The notes under the pieces were generated by a model that was not told the DNA's origin, ran no database searches, and worked only from the letters and a program-made list of their open reading frames with translations. Of a DNA stretch of 64,000 nucleotides, positions 1 through 7,453 are shown piece after piece (position 1 is the stretch's first letter; each line of letters opens with the position of its first letter). The DNA is from Occallatibacter gabretensis (lineage in GTDB: Bacteria > Acidobacteriota > Terriglobia > Terriglobales > Acidobacteriaceae): the NCBI RefSeq assembly GCF_001449115.1, contig NZ_LAIJ01000010.1, positions 434,001 to 498,000 on the forward strand. The letters run 5' to 3'. The position numbers were made by a program, and so were the translations under genes.

Positions 1-894
1 GCCCACGGCAACCACGACAGAGATCGCCATGCACCGTTCGCCAGCCGCTCCATACGCCGCAGACACAGCCGCATCCGCAGCCATCGCCAGTTCCGCATCC
101 GGCAGTACCACCATGTGGTTCTTCGCGCCGCCCAGCGCCTGTACGCGCTTGCCATTCCGCGTCGCAGTCTCGTAAATCTGCTTCGCCACCGGCGTCGAGC
201 CCACAAAGCTCACGGCCTTCACATCTGGATGTTCCAGCAGCCTGTCCACCGCCACCTTATCGCCCTGCACAAGATTCAGTACGCCATCCGGAACGCCAGC
301 CTCTTTAGCCAGTTCCGCAATCAGCACACTCGCTCCCGGAACTTTCTCGGATGGCTTCAGCACAAACGCATTACCGCACGCAATCGCATTCGAAATCATC
401 CACAGCGGCACCATCGCTGGAAAATTAAATGGCGTAATTCCAGCCACTACTCCCAGCGGCTGCCGAATCTGGTACACATCCACGCCTTTGCTTGCCTGCT
501 CCGTGTAACCACCTTTCAGCAGGTTCGGAATCCCGCACGCAAACTCGACATTCTCCAACCCGCGCGCCACTTCGCCCAGCGCATCCGCAGTCGTCTTGCC
601 GTTCTCGCGCGTCAGAATCTCGGCAATCTTTTCGCGGTTCTTCGCAATCAACTCGCGAAAGCGAAACATCACTTCCGCCCGCCGTGACAGCGGCGTCGCG
701 CGCCATTCCGCAAATGCAGCTTTCGCCGTCGCAACCGCGCGGTCCACTTCCTCCGCTGTCGCAAAGCCGACCTCGGCAATCACCTCGCCCGTCGCAGGAT
801 TGTGCACTGCACCAACGCGTCCGGATTCCGTCGCAACATGCTTGCCGCCAATCCAGTGGTTCACTGTGGCTACTACCGCTGTCGTTGTTCCCAT
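1..894 (-). CDS. mmsA: CoA-acylating methylmalonate/malonate-semialdehyde dehydrogenase, 3' end cut by window edge
   Basis: Oxidises methylmalonate or malonate semialdehyde to propionyl- or acetyl-CoA with NAD+ and CoA. The N-terminal 298 residues are visible, starting MGTTTAVVATVNHWIGGK. Aldehyde-dehydrogenase landmarks follow: the glycine-rich turn GSTPVAKQIYE, the stretch GGAKNHMVVLPDAE, and the nucleophile in GERCMAIS (Cys at about residue 288), just before the window edge. The GxKNH segment and ERCMA are typical of the CoA-dependent MmsA/IolA branch rather than of hydrolytic aldehyde dehydrogenases. It starts 4 bases after the stop of the upstream carbamoylase gene, so it is the distal gene of the pyrimidine operon. 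There it would dispose of the malonate or methylmalonate semialdehyde that arises from beta-alanine or beta-aminoisobutyrate. The C-terminal part lies outside the window. Confidence 0.9.
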   Translation of the reverse strand, partial: MGTTTAVVATVNHWIGGKHVATESGRVGAVHNPATGEVIAEVGFATAEEVDRAVATAKAAFAEWRATPLSRRAEVMFRFRELIAKNREKIAEILTRENGKTTADALGEVARGLENVEFACGIPNLLKGGYTEQASKGVDVYQIRQPLGVVAGITPFNFPAMVPLWMISNAIACGNAFVLKPSEKVPGASVLIAELAKEAGVPDGVLNLVQGDKVAVDRLLEHPDVKAVSFVGSTPVAKQIYETATRNGKRVQALGGAKNHMVVLPDAELAMAADAAVSAAYGAAGERCMAISVVVAVG

Positions 895-898
895 AACC

Positions 899-2161
899 TC
901 ACCTGCCTTCTGCGCGAGTCTGAATCCAATCCATCGTCTTCGACGCCAACTTATCCAGCGCCTCAACCGCCAACTTCAGATGTTCCTCACGCGTATCTTC
1001 AATCTTGTTGTGACTGATCCCGTTCAGCGATTGCACAAACAACATCACAGTCGGAATCCCCGCTCTTGAAACCTCCGCCGCATCATGCAGCGGCCCACTC
1101 GGCAGCTTATAGGCGTTGCCCGCAGTCTCGCGAACCGCATCCTCAGCCAGCGCAATCAACTCCGGATGAAACAGCTCCGGCACAATATTCCATATCCGCG
1201 ACCATTCCACAGTACAGCCTTCTTCAGTAGCAAACTGCCGGCTCTTCGCCTGCGCCTCGGCGTACATGCTCGCCAGCACACCGGCATCCAGGTCACGCTG
1301 GTCCAGCGTAGTCTCGCATCGCCCCACGACCGCCGTCACAATCCCCGGAAAAGTCTTCACACTGCCCATCGTGCACACCGCATCGGCATGCCGCATCGCA
1401 ATCGGCCGAATCTCAAGCGCAAGCTTGGCAGCCGCAGCCAGCGCATCGCGCCGCGCCGTCATCGGCGTTGAGCCCGAATGCGCCTCTTGCCCATGAAATG
1501 TAATCGCATGCCGCTCCACGCCCTTCGTGCCCAGCACCACACCCAGCGGTAATCCCAGCTTCTCCAGCACTGGCCCTTGCTCAATATGAAGCTCCAAGTA
1601 AGCCGCCGCATTTTCACGCTCGCGCTGTGCCTCACCAATCGCATCCATCTTCACGTCGCATTGTGCAAGCGCATCTTCCAGCCGCACTTCATTCGCATCC
1701 GTGCGATTGCGGTCCGCTTCAATCGTCTGCGTCCCCGCAAATGCAGACGAGCCAAACAAACTCCGCCCAAATCGCGCGCCTTCCTCATCCGCCCAATCCA
1801 CCAGCCGCACCGTCACCGGCGGCCTGCCGTCAAACTCATCTGAAATCCGCTTCAACACAACATAAGCACCCAGCACACCCAGCGCACCATCCAGCCATCC
1901 GCCATTGGGAACAGAATCAAGATGGCTCCCCAGAATCAGTGTCTCCTCTGACTCGCCCTTCAAAGTCGTCCAGCTATTCCCCGCCGCATCCACATGATGT
2001 TTGACAGGTAATTTATCCAGCCATATTTGAAACCACTCGCGCGCCTTCAACCACATCGGCGTCCACGCCACGCGCTGTGCTCCCTGCTCATCCGCAGTCA
2101 GCGCACGCAAGTCTTTCAACAGTTCAATCGCCAGCTCTGCATTAACTGCCATTTGCATCAC
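899..2161 (-). CDS. M20-family carbamoylase, probable beta-ureidopropionase
   Basis: Zinc-dependent amidohydrolase of the hydantoinase/carbamoylase (M20) family, 420 residues, the usual length. Visible motifs are GSHLDSVPNGGWLDGALGV (first metal ligands), DWADEEGARFGRSLFGS (catalytic Glu-Glu pair), ELHIEQGPVLE and GQEAHSGSTPM. The family includes N-carbamoyl-L-amino-acid hydrolases, allantoate amidohydrolases and bacterial beta-ureidopropionases. Sequence alone does not separate these, but the position directly after dihydropyrimidinase argues for hydrolysis of N-carbamoyl-beta-alanine to beta-alanine, CO2 and ammonia. The 5' end overlaps hydA by 20 bases. An ATG three codons in (MAVNAEL) is an equally possible start and also overlaps. 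Translational coupling within the operon is likely. Confidence 0.85.
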   Translation of the reverse strand: MMQMAVNAELAIELLKDLRALTADEQGAQRVAWTPMWLKAREWFQIWLDKLPVKHHVDAAGNSWTTLKGESEETLILGSHLDSVPNGGWLDGALGVLGAYVVLKRISDEFDGRPPVTVRLVDWADEEGARFGRSLFGSSAFAGTQTIEADRNRTDANEVRLEDALAQCDVKMDAIGEAQRERENAAAYLELHIEQGPVLEKLGLPLGVVLGTKGVERHAITFHGQEAHSGSTPMTARRDALAAAAKLALEIRPIAMRHADAVCTMGSVKTFPGIVTAVVGRCETTLDQRDLDAGVLASMYAEAQAKSRQFATEEGCTVEWSRIWNIVPELFHPELIALAEDAVRETAGNAYKLPSGPLHDAAEVSRAGIPTVMLFVQSLNGISHNKIEDTREEHLKLAVEALDKLASKTMDWIQTRAEGR

Positions 2162-3542
2162 TCCTGAAATATTGCGGTTCGCGCCTCAAGAATTGCCCTC
2201 GTCCCTGCTCGCCCACAAACTTCCCATCCCTCACCTGCACCTTGCCGCGCACCGTTACCACCGCTGGCCGCCCTTCAATCTCCAATCCTTCAAACCCGTT
2301 GTAGTCGTTGTTCGTCAGCTGCGTTGCAGCCGAGATCTTTCCGCGATACTCCGGGTCGTAAACAACAATATCTGCATCCGCGCCCACCTCAATCGCACCC
2401 TTGCGCGGATAAAGTCCGAACAGCTTCGCCGGTTGCGTGCTCAATGCATCCACAAAACGCTGCTCGCTCAGCCTCCCGCGTTTCACCCCGTATGTCCACA
2501 TCAGGTTCACGCGGTCTTCAATCCCCGGAATCCCATTCGGTATCTGCGTAAACGCCTTCGCGCCAAGCAGCTTCTGCTCCGCATCAAACGGACAATGATC
2601 CGTGCCCACTGTATCAATGGACCCGGCCTCAAGCGAATGCCACAGCGCAGGTTGATTCCGCTTATTTCTCAGCGGCGGAGACATCACATACTTCATGCCT
2701 TCCACGCCTTCACGCTCCGCATACGTCTTGTCCAGCAAAAAGTGCGGCAGCACGGACTCCACCCACAATCGCACTCCGCGCGCTTTAGCTGCAAGCGCAG
2801 CCTCCAGCGCAGGTCGGCATGAAAGATGCACCACATACCCCGCCGCTCCCGTTGCCTCCAGGAAAGTTGCAAAGCGCGTCGTCCCTTCAGCCTCCACAAA
2901 CTCCGGCCGCGAAGGCTCATGCCATTCCGGCCCACTCTTGCCCTCAGCTAGCAGTTCTTGCTGCAACTGGCCCACCAACTCGGCATTTTCACAATGCGCT
3001 GTTGTAATCACGCCCAGTTCTGCCGCCAGCTTTAGCGTATGAAACATCTCCTCATCCGTTACGCCGAAGAAATCCTTGTAGGAGAGAAAAATCTTGAAGC
3101 TCGCTGTCCCATCCCGCACAATCTCGCGCAGTTGTGCCTCGGTTTTCTCATCCCACCGCGTCACCGCCATGTGAAATGCATAGTCACACGCACTGTTCCC
3201 TTCAGCCTTCTGCTTCCAGGCGGTATATCCCGCCAGCGCATCTTCGCCCCGCGAAGGGCAAACCATCTCGATATACGTCGTCGTCCCACCAACAAGCGCC
3301 GCGCGGCTGGCCGTTGCATGGGTATCCTTCGCAAATGTCGCCATAAACGGCAGGTGTATGTGTACATGCGGATCGATAAATCCCGGAAACACCAGCTTGC
3401 CCCTCGCATCAATCACTTCGGCATTCGCCGGCGCGGTCAAACCCGTTCCAATCGCGGCAATCCGCTCGCCTTCCACCAGAATGCCGGCGCGCTTCCGACC
3501 ATCCGCTGTAACAATTTCGCCGCCCTGTATTAGCAAACTCAT
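2142..3542 (-). CDS. hydA: dihydropyrimidinase / D-hydantoinase
   Basis: Cyclic amidohydrolase that opens dihydrouracil or dihydrothymine to the N-carbamoyl-beta-amino acid. At 466 residues it matches the family. Metal-site features are in order: GFIDPHVHIHLPF (HxH) near residue 60, FKIFLSYK with the lysine expected to be carbamylated near 150, ITTAHCENAE, VVHLSC, and the catalytic aspartate in VGTDHCPFD. The C-terminal RKGAIEVGADADIVVYDPE is the usual amidohydrolase ending. Start ATG at 3542. It sits 34 bases downstream of preA and overlaps the carbamoylase gene, as the second catabolic step of the pathway. Allantoinase is an alternative in this superfamily, but PreTA as neighbour makes dihydropyrimidinase the better reading. 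Confidence 0.9.
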   Translation of the reverse strand: MSLLIQGGEIVTADGRKRAGILVEGERIAAIGTGLTAPANAEVIDARGKLVFPGFIDPHVHIHLPFMATFAKDTHATASRAALVGGTTTYIEMVCPSRGEDALAGYTAWKQKAEGNSACDYAFHMAVTRWDEKTEAQLREIVRDGTASFKIFLSYKDFFGVTDEEMFHTLKLAAELGVITTAHCENAELVGQLQQELLAEGKSGPEWHEPSRPEFVEAEGTTRFATFLEATGAAGYVVHLSCRPALEAALAAKARGVRLWVESVLPHFLLDKTYAEREGVEGMKYVMSPPLRNKRNQPALWHSLEAGSIDTVGTDHCPFDAEQKLLGAKAFTQIPNGIPGIEDRVNLMWTYGVKRGRLSEQRFVDALSTQPAKLFGLYPRKGAIEVGADADIVVYDPEYRGKISAATQLTNNDYNGFEGLEIEGRPAVVTVRGKVQVRDGKFVGEQGRGQFLRREPQYFRSDANGS

Positions 3543-3576
3543 CGAATCCGCCCTTATCGTCCCTCGTCCCGTGTCC

Positions 3577-4959
3577 CTAATGTATGTGAATCCCCACCCG
3601 CTCGCGATATTCCTTCATCGCATCCCAGTCTTCTGTCACTTTAGTTCGTTTCTCAGTCAACTCCTGCCACGTCACAGTCTCTCGGCCAGACGGCAACTCC
3701 ACCATCTCGATACACTCTTCCACCGGGCAAACGTTATAGCAGAGCCTGCATCCCACGCAATCTTCTTCCCGAACCTTCGGCTGCGGACGCGTCTCAATTG
3801 CATCTTCCTTGCCATTCGCACGCACATCGTACGCATACGGCTGCACCACACTCCCATTCGCCGCAATCAGATCAATGCACTGATGTGCCGTATCGTTGCA
3901 TGCCACATAACAAAGGTTGCACTGGATGCACTTCGCCTCGTCAATCCGCGCCACCGCGCGAAACGACAAATCGAAATTCTTAAACTCCGAAACCCGATGC
4001 AAACTCCGTCCCACCACATCCGCAACGCTGGCGAATCCCTTCTCATCCATCCAGTTTGAAAGCCCGTCGCACAGGTCTTCAATAATTCGATAGCCGTAAT
4101 GCATCACTGCCGTGCACACCTGCAGGCTGCTCGCGCCCAGCAGCAGAAACTGCGCCGCATCCTCCCACGTTGAAATCCCCCCCATCCCGCTGATCGGCAG
4201 CCCTGCGTGGCTCACAACCTCATCCGTCCCCAGCGCCGCCAGCATGTTCAGCGCAATCGGCTTCACTGCCTGTCCCGCATAGCCGCCATGGCCGCCTTTG
4301 CCACCAATATTCGGCGTCAGCTCCAGCGTCTCCAGGTCCACGCCCACAATCGAATTCAGCGTATTGATCAGTGACAGCGCATTCGCTTTCGCCGCAACAG
4401 CCGCCCGCGCCGGCATCACAATATTCGTGATATTCGGCGTCAGCTTCACAATCACCGGAATCTTCGCCGTCTCCATCACCCAGCGTGTAATCTGCTCGCA
4501 GTACTCCGGCACCTGCCCCACCGCAGAACCCATCCCGCGCTCGCTCATCCCATGCGGGCAGCCGTAGTTCAGCTCAATCCCATCCGCGCCCGTGTCCTCA
4601 ATCCGCCGCACAATCTCGTGCCACGCCTCCGGCTTCGACTCCACCATCGCCGACACAATCACTGCGCGATCCGGCCACGCGCGCTTCACCTCGGCAATCT
4701 CCCGCAGATTCACCTCGATCGGCCTGTCTGAAATCAACTCCACATTATTGATCGCCATCATCCGCCGGCCCTGCCGCCACGCGCCATAGCGGTTCGAAAC
4801 ATTCAGCACCGGCGCGCCAATCGTCTTCCACACCGCGCCGCCCCAGCCTGCCTCAAACGCGCGATGAATCTGCGCTCCCGAGTTGGCCGGCGGAGCCGAC
4901 GCCAGCCAGAACGGATTCGGAGATTTGATTCCCGCAAAGTCAATCTTGAGATCCGCCAT
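3577..4959 (-). CDS. preA: NAD-dependent dihydropyrimidine dehydrogenase, catalytic subunit PreA
   Basis: Reduces uracil and thymine to their 5,6-dihydro forms as a complex with PreT. The 460 residues form an N-terminal FMN barrel of the dihydroorotate-dehydrogenase type (to about residue 310; NPFWLASAPPANSG at the start, INTLNSIVGVDLETL and GMGGISTWEDAAQFLLLGA later). A C-terminal ferredoxin module follows with two 4Fe-4S motifs, CIQCNLCYVAC near residue 343 and CVGCRLCYNVC near 400. The active-site cysteine region reads NYGCPHGMSERGMG. This C-terminal iron-sulfur pair separates PreA from PyrD. It follows preT after a two-base gap, so the two subunits are co-translated. Confidence 0.95.
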   Translation of the reverse strand: MADLKIDFAGIKSPNPFWLASAPPANSGAQIHRAFEAGWGGAVWKTIGAPVLNVSNRYGAWRQGRRMMAINNVELISDRPIEVNLREIAEVKRAWPDRAVIVSAMVESKPEAWHEIVRRIEDTGADGIELNYGCPHGMSERGMGSAVGQVPEYCEQITRWVMETAKIPVIVKLTPNITNIVMPARAAVAAKANALSLINTLNSIVGVDLETLELTPNIGGKGGHGGYAGQAVKPIALNMLAALGTDEVVSHAGLPISGMGGISTWEDAAQFLLLGASSLQVCTAVMHYGYRIIEDLCDGLSNWMDEKGFASVADVVGRSLHRVSEFKNFDLSFRAVARIDEAKCIQCNLCYVACNDTAHQCIDLIAANGSVVQPYAYDVRANGKEDAIETRPQPKVREEDCVGCRLCYNVCPVEECIEMVELPSGRETVTWQELTEKRTKVTEDWDAMKEYRERVGIHIH

Positions 4960-4961
4960 CT

Positions 4962-6299
4962 CTACTTCACCTCCGCAGCAACCGCACTGAGCTTCGCCTC
5001 AATCGCCCGCGCAGCCACCTTGCCATCCTGCACAGCCATCACCGTGGAAGCCGCACCACGCGCGCGAACACAATCCCCAATCGCATACACACCCGCAACG
5101 CTCGTCTCAAAATCCGCGCTCACCGCAATGTATCCCTTCTCGGTCTTCAACCCCATCGCCGCAGCCAGCCCAGTCTTTTCCTGATTGGGTTTCACCTGCC
5201 CCACAGCCTTCACAATCTGATCCGCCTCAATCACAAACTCCGACTCCGCAACCACAACAGGCGCAGGCCTTCCCGTCGCATCCGGCTTACCCAACTCCAC
5301 GCGCAAACACTCCAGCCCCGCAACCTCACCATCCTTCATCACCACACCAACCGGCTGCGCCAAGAACCGAAATTCAATCCCTTCACTCAGCGCAAACAGA
5401 TACTCATGCTCATAGCAAGTCATCTCGCTCACGGTGCGTCGATACACCATCGTCACGCGATCCGCACGCAGCCTCTTTGCAATCGTCGCGCAATCAATCG
5501 CCGTATTCCCCGCGCCAATCACCACCACATTGCGTCCCACGCGCAAACTCGCCGCATCCGTTTTACTCATCTCGATATACGCCAAGCCATCCACAATCGC
5601 TTCTTCACCTTCAATGCCCAGCGCCGGCGTAGCACCCAGCCCCACGCTCAACACAATCGTGTCAAACTCCCCGCGCGCCCGCTCCAGCGTCACATCCCTG
5701 CCAAACTCCACTCCGGTCCTGATCTTCACGCCCAGGCCCTCAATCATCCGAGCCTCATCAATCGCCACATCCACCGGCTCGCGCAGTGCAATAATTCCGT
5801 ACGTCGAAAGCCCACCCGGCAACTCGCGCTTCTCAAACACCGTCACATCATGCCCACGCAGCGCCAATTCTCCAGCACACGAAAGCCCAGCAGGCCCCGC
5901 ACCCACCACAGCAATCTTCCGCGCAATACCTGCCGCAACGCCCCTCGCCCTCGGCGTCACACCGCTCGCCTTCGCAGAATCCATCGCGTAACGTTGCAGC
6001 CGTCCAATCGCAATCGGCTTATGTTCCGAGCCCAGCACGCACGCGCCCTCGCACAGCTCCTGCACCGGGCAAACGCGCGCGCAAGTCGCACCCAGTAAAT
6101 TCGCTGCATAAATCGTCTGCGCCGAACCCCTTAAATTCCGCGTCGCAATCTTCTTGATAAATTTCGGAATATCAATATGCGTCGGACACGCATGCGTACA
6201 CGGCGCGTCATAGCAGTACAGGCATCGGTCGGCTTCCACCGTGGCCTCATGAACTGTCAGCGGCGGCAATTGCTCACTCAGCGCCAGGTCTGTCTCCAT
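4962..6299 (-). CDS. preT: NAD-dependent dihydropyrimidine dehydrogenase, electron-transfer subunit PreT
   Basis: Flavoprotein that passes electrons from NADH to PreA. It is 445 residues and resembles the small subunit of glutamate synthase. The N-terminal cysteine cluster CLYCYDAPCTHACP (about residues 27-40) should bind 4Fe-4S. VVGAGPAGLSCAGELALRG is the FAD fold, VVVIGAGNTAIDCATIAKRL the NAD(P) fold, and GVYAIGDCVRARGAASTVM the C-terminal FAD contact. A strong Shine-Dalgarno (GGAGGAG on the coding strand) lies 7 bases before the ATG. First gene of the operon preT-preA-hydA-carbamoylase-mmsA and divergent from the ROK kinase gene, so its promoter must lie within 6300-6414. Confidence 0.93.
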   Translation of the reverse strand: METDLALSEQLPPLTVHEATVEADRCLYCYDAPCTHACPTHIDIPKFIKKIATRNLRGSAQTIYAANLLGATCARVCPVQELCEGACVLGSEHKPIAIGRLQRYAMDSAKASGVTPRARGVAAGIARKIAVVGAGPAGLSCAGELALRGHDVTVFEKRELPGGLSTYGIIALREPVDVAIDEARMIEGLGVKIRTGVEFGRDVTLERARGEFDTIVLSVGLGATPALGIEGEEAIVDGLAYIEMSKTDAASLRVGRNVVVIGAGNTAIDCATIAKRLRADRVTMVYRRTVSEMTCYEHEYLFALSEGIEFRFLAQPVGVVMKDGEVAGLECLRVELGKPDATGRPAPVVVAESEFVIEADQIVKAVGQVKPNQEKTGLAAAMGLKTEKGYIAVSADFETSVAGVYAIGDCVRARGAASTVMAVQDGKVAARAIEAKLSAVAAEVK

Positions 6300-6305
6300 T
6301 CAGAA

Positions 6306-6321
6306 ACTCCTCCAAAGGAGT
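6306..6321 (-). promoter_or_regulatory. small stem-loop that could mask the preT ribosome-binding site
   Basis: On the coding strand of preT the bases ACTCC (6321-6317 complement) and GGAGT (6310-6306 complement) can pair around a six-base loop. The 3' arm is part of the GGAGGAG Shine-Dalgarno. A five-pair stem is weak; control of translation is only a possibility. Confidence 0.3.
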
Positions 6322-6414
6322 ATTCATTCTATTGGAATCGCGCTGCGAATCAAGCGTCAGCAGCTTCATGCATCCATATGCTACAAAGGTTCGTTGCTGT
6401 ATGCAGGAGACATC

Positions 6415-7296
6415 TTGACCGCACCCGACTCCCAACACCTCATCACCTTTGACGTAGGCGGCAGCCACATCAGTGCCGGCCTCTGCCGCCTCTCCGATCT
6501 CGCGCTCATCCACACCGCCTCCGGATCCACCGCAGAAGTCACCAGCTTTGACGCCTTCGCCGACCTCCTTCACTCGCTCGGCACCCAGGCCGCCGCCGGC
6601 ACGCCACTCGCCGGCGCGTCGCTCGCCGTCCCGGGCCCCTTCGATCACGAAGCCGGCCACAGCCTCATGGAGCACAAGCTCCGCTATCTATATAAAAAGG
6701 ACCTTCGCGCCGCCCTCGCCACCCGCTTCAACTTCCAACCCGCCCACATCCTCTTTCTCAATGATGCAGCTGCATACGTCCTCGGCGAAGTAGGCGCAGG
6801 CAGCCTCAAAGGCACCACCCGCTCCGCCGGCCTCACCCTCGGCACCGGCGTCGGCTGCGCCTTTGTCGTCGATGGCCACCACGTCACCAGCGGTCCCGGC
6901 GTCCCGCCTGGCGGCGAGATATGGGACTACCCCTACCAGGGCGGAACCGTCGAAGACCTCATCTCCACCCGCGCCATCAAAGCCGCCTACGCCGCTCGCA
7001 CTGGGCAGGAAAGGGAAGTCGCCGAACTCGCCGCCTCTGCCGCAACCGACCCCGACGCCCGTATCGTCTTTGAAGGCTTCGGCACAGACCTCGGCCGCGT
7101 CCTCCGCGACGTCATCGCGCCCTTCCATCCCGATCGCGTCATGATCGGCGGCGGCATCGCCCGCTCCGCAAATCTCTTTCTTCCCATCACAGAGCGCGAA
7201 ATCTCCGGCCTCAATTTCGCCGTCGTCACCGCCGCCCTCGGCGATCAGGCCCCACTCGCCGGCGCCGGCCACTTCTGGCGCGAAACCTTCGTTTGA
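6415..7296 (+). CDS. ROK-family sugar kinase (probable glucokinase) without the usual zinc-binding cysteines
   Basis: ATP-dependent hexose kinase of the ROK type, 293 residues. ITFDVGGSHISAGL is the first phosphate-binding loop, ASLAVPGPFDHEAG and FLNDAAAYVLGE the sugar-site Asn-Asp region, LTLGTGVGCAFVVDG the second phosphate loop and VMIGGGIARS the adenosine motif. The segment that normally carries CxCGxxGCxE reads PPGGEIWDYPYQGGTVEDLIS here, so the structural zinc site is absent. TTG at 6415 is chosen because AGGAGA stands 4 bases before it; a TTG at 6394 in frame has no such site. The next gene is a sugar-porter transporter, so the pair probably takes up and phosphorylates glucose or a related hexose. 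Confidence 0.75.
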   Translation: MTAPDSQHLITFDVGGSHISAGLCRLSDLALIHTASGSTAEVTSFDAFADLLHSLGTQAAAGTPLAGASLAVPGPFDHEAGHSLMEHKLRYLYKKDLRAALATRFNFQPAHILFLNDAAAYVLGEVGAGSLKGTTRSAGLTLGTGVGCAFVVDGHHVTSGPGVPPGGEIWDYPYQGGTVEDLISTRAIKAAYAARTGQEREVAELAASAATDPDARIVFEGFGTDLGRVLRDVIAPFHPDRVMIGGGIARSANLFLPITEREISGLNFAVVTAALGDQAPLAGAGHFWRETFV

Positions 7297-7312
7297 ATCG
7301 CACAATAAACAA

Positions 7313-7379
7313 GTGTCATCCCGAGCGAACGGGGCCCCGAGCGTTTTTCAGCTCGGGGTGGTGAGTCGAAGGACCTGCT
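7313..7379 (+). repeat. interspersed stem-loop repeat, family A (copy A1)
   Basis: Begins GTGTCATCCCGAGCGAACGG and ends GAGTCGAAGGACCTGC. The inner arms CCCCGAGC (7335-7342) and GCTCGGGG (7351-7358) pair perfectly around a T-rich 8-base loop. It lies between the ROK kinase and MFS genes and could also act as a terminator. Confidence 0.8.
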
Positions 7380-7453
7380 GTTGTCTTTAGTCCTCAACTC
7401 AACCCTCCACTTGATAAGCTGACATCTCTATTCAATTAACCTCCGGAGCCCCA

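Noticed and set aside
3577-4959. PyrD (biosynthetic dihydroorotate dehydrogenase)
   Set aside because: The C-terminal pair of 4Fe-4S motifs and the PreT and dihydropyrimidinase neighbours point to the catabolic enzyme.
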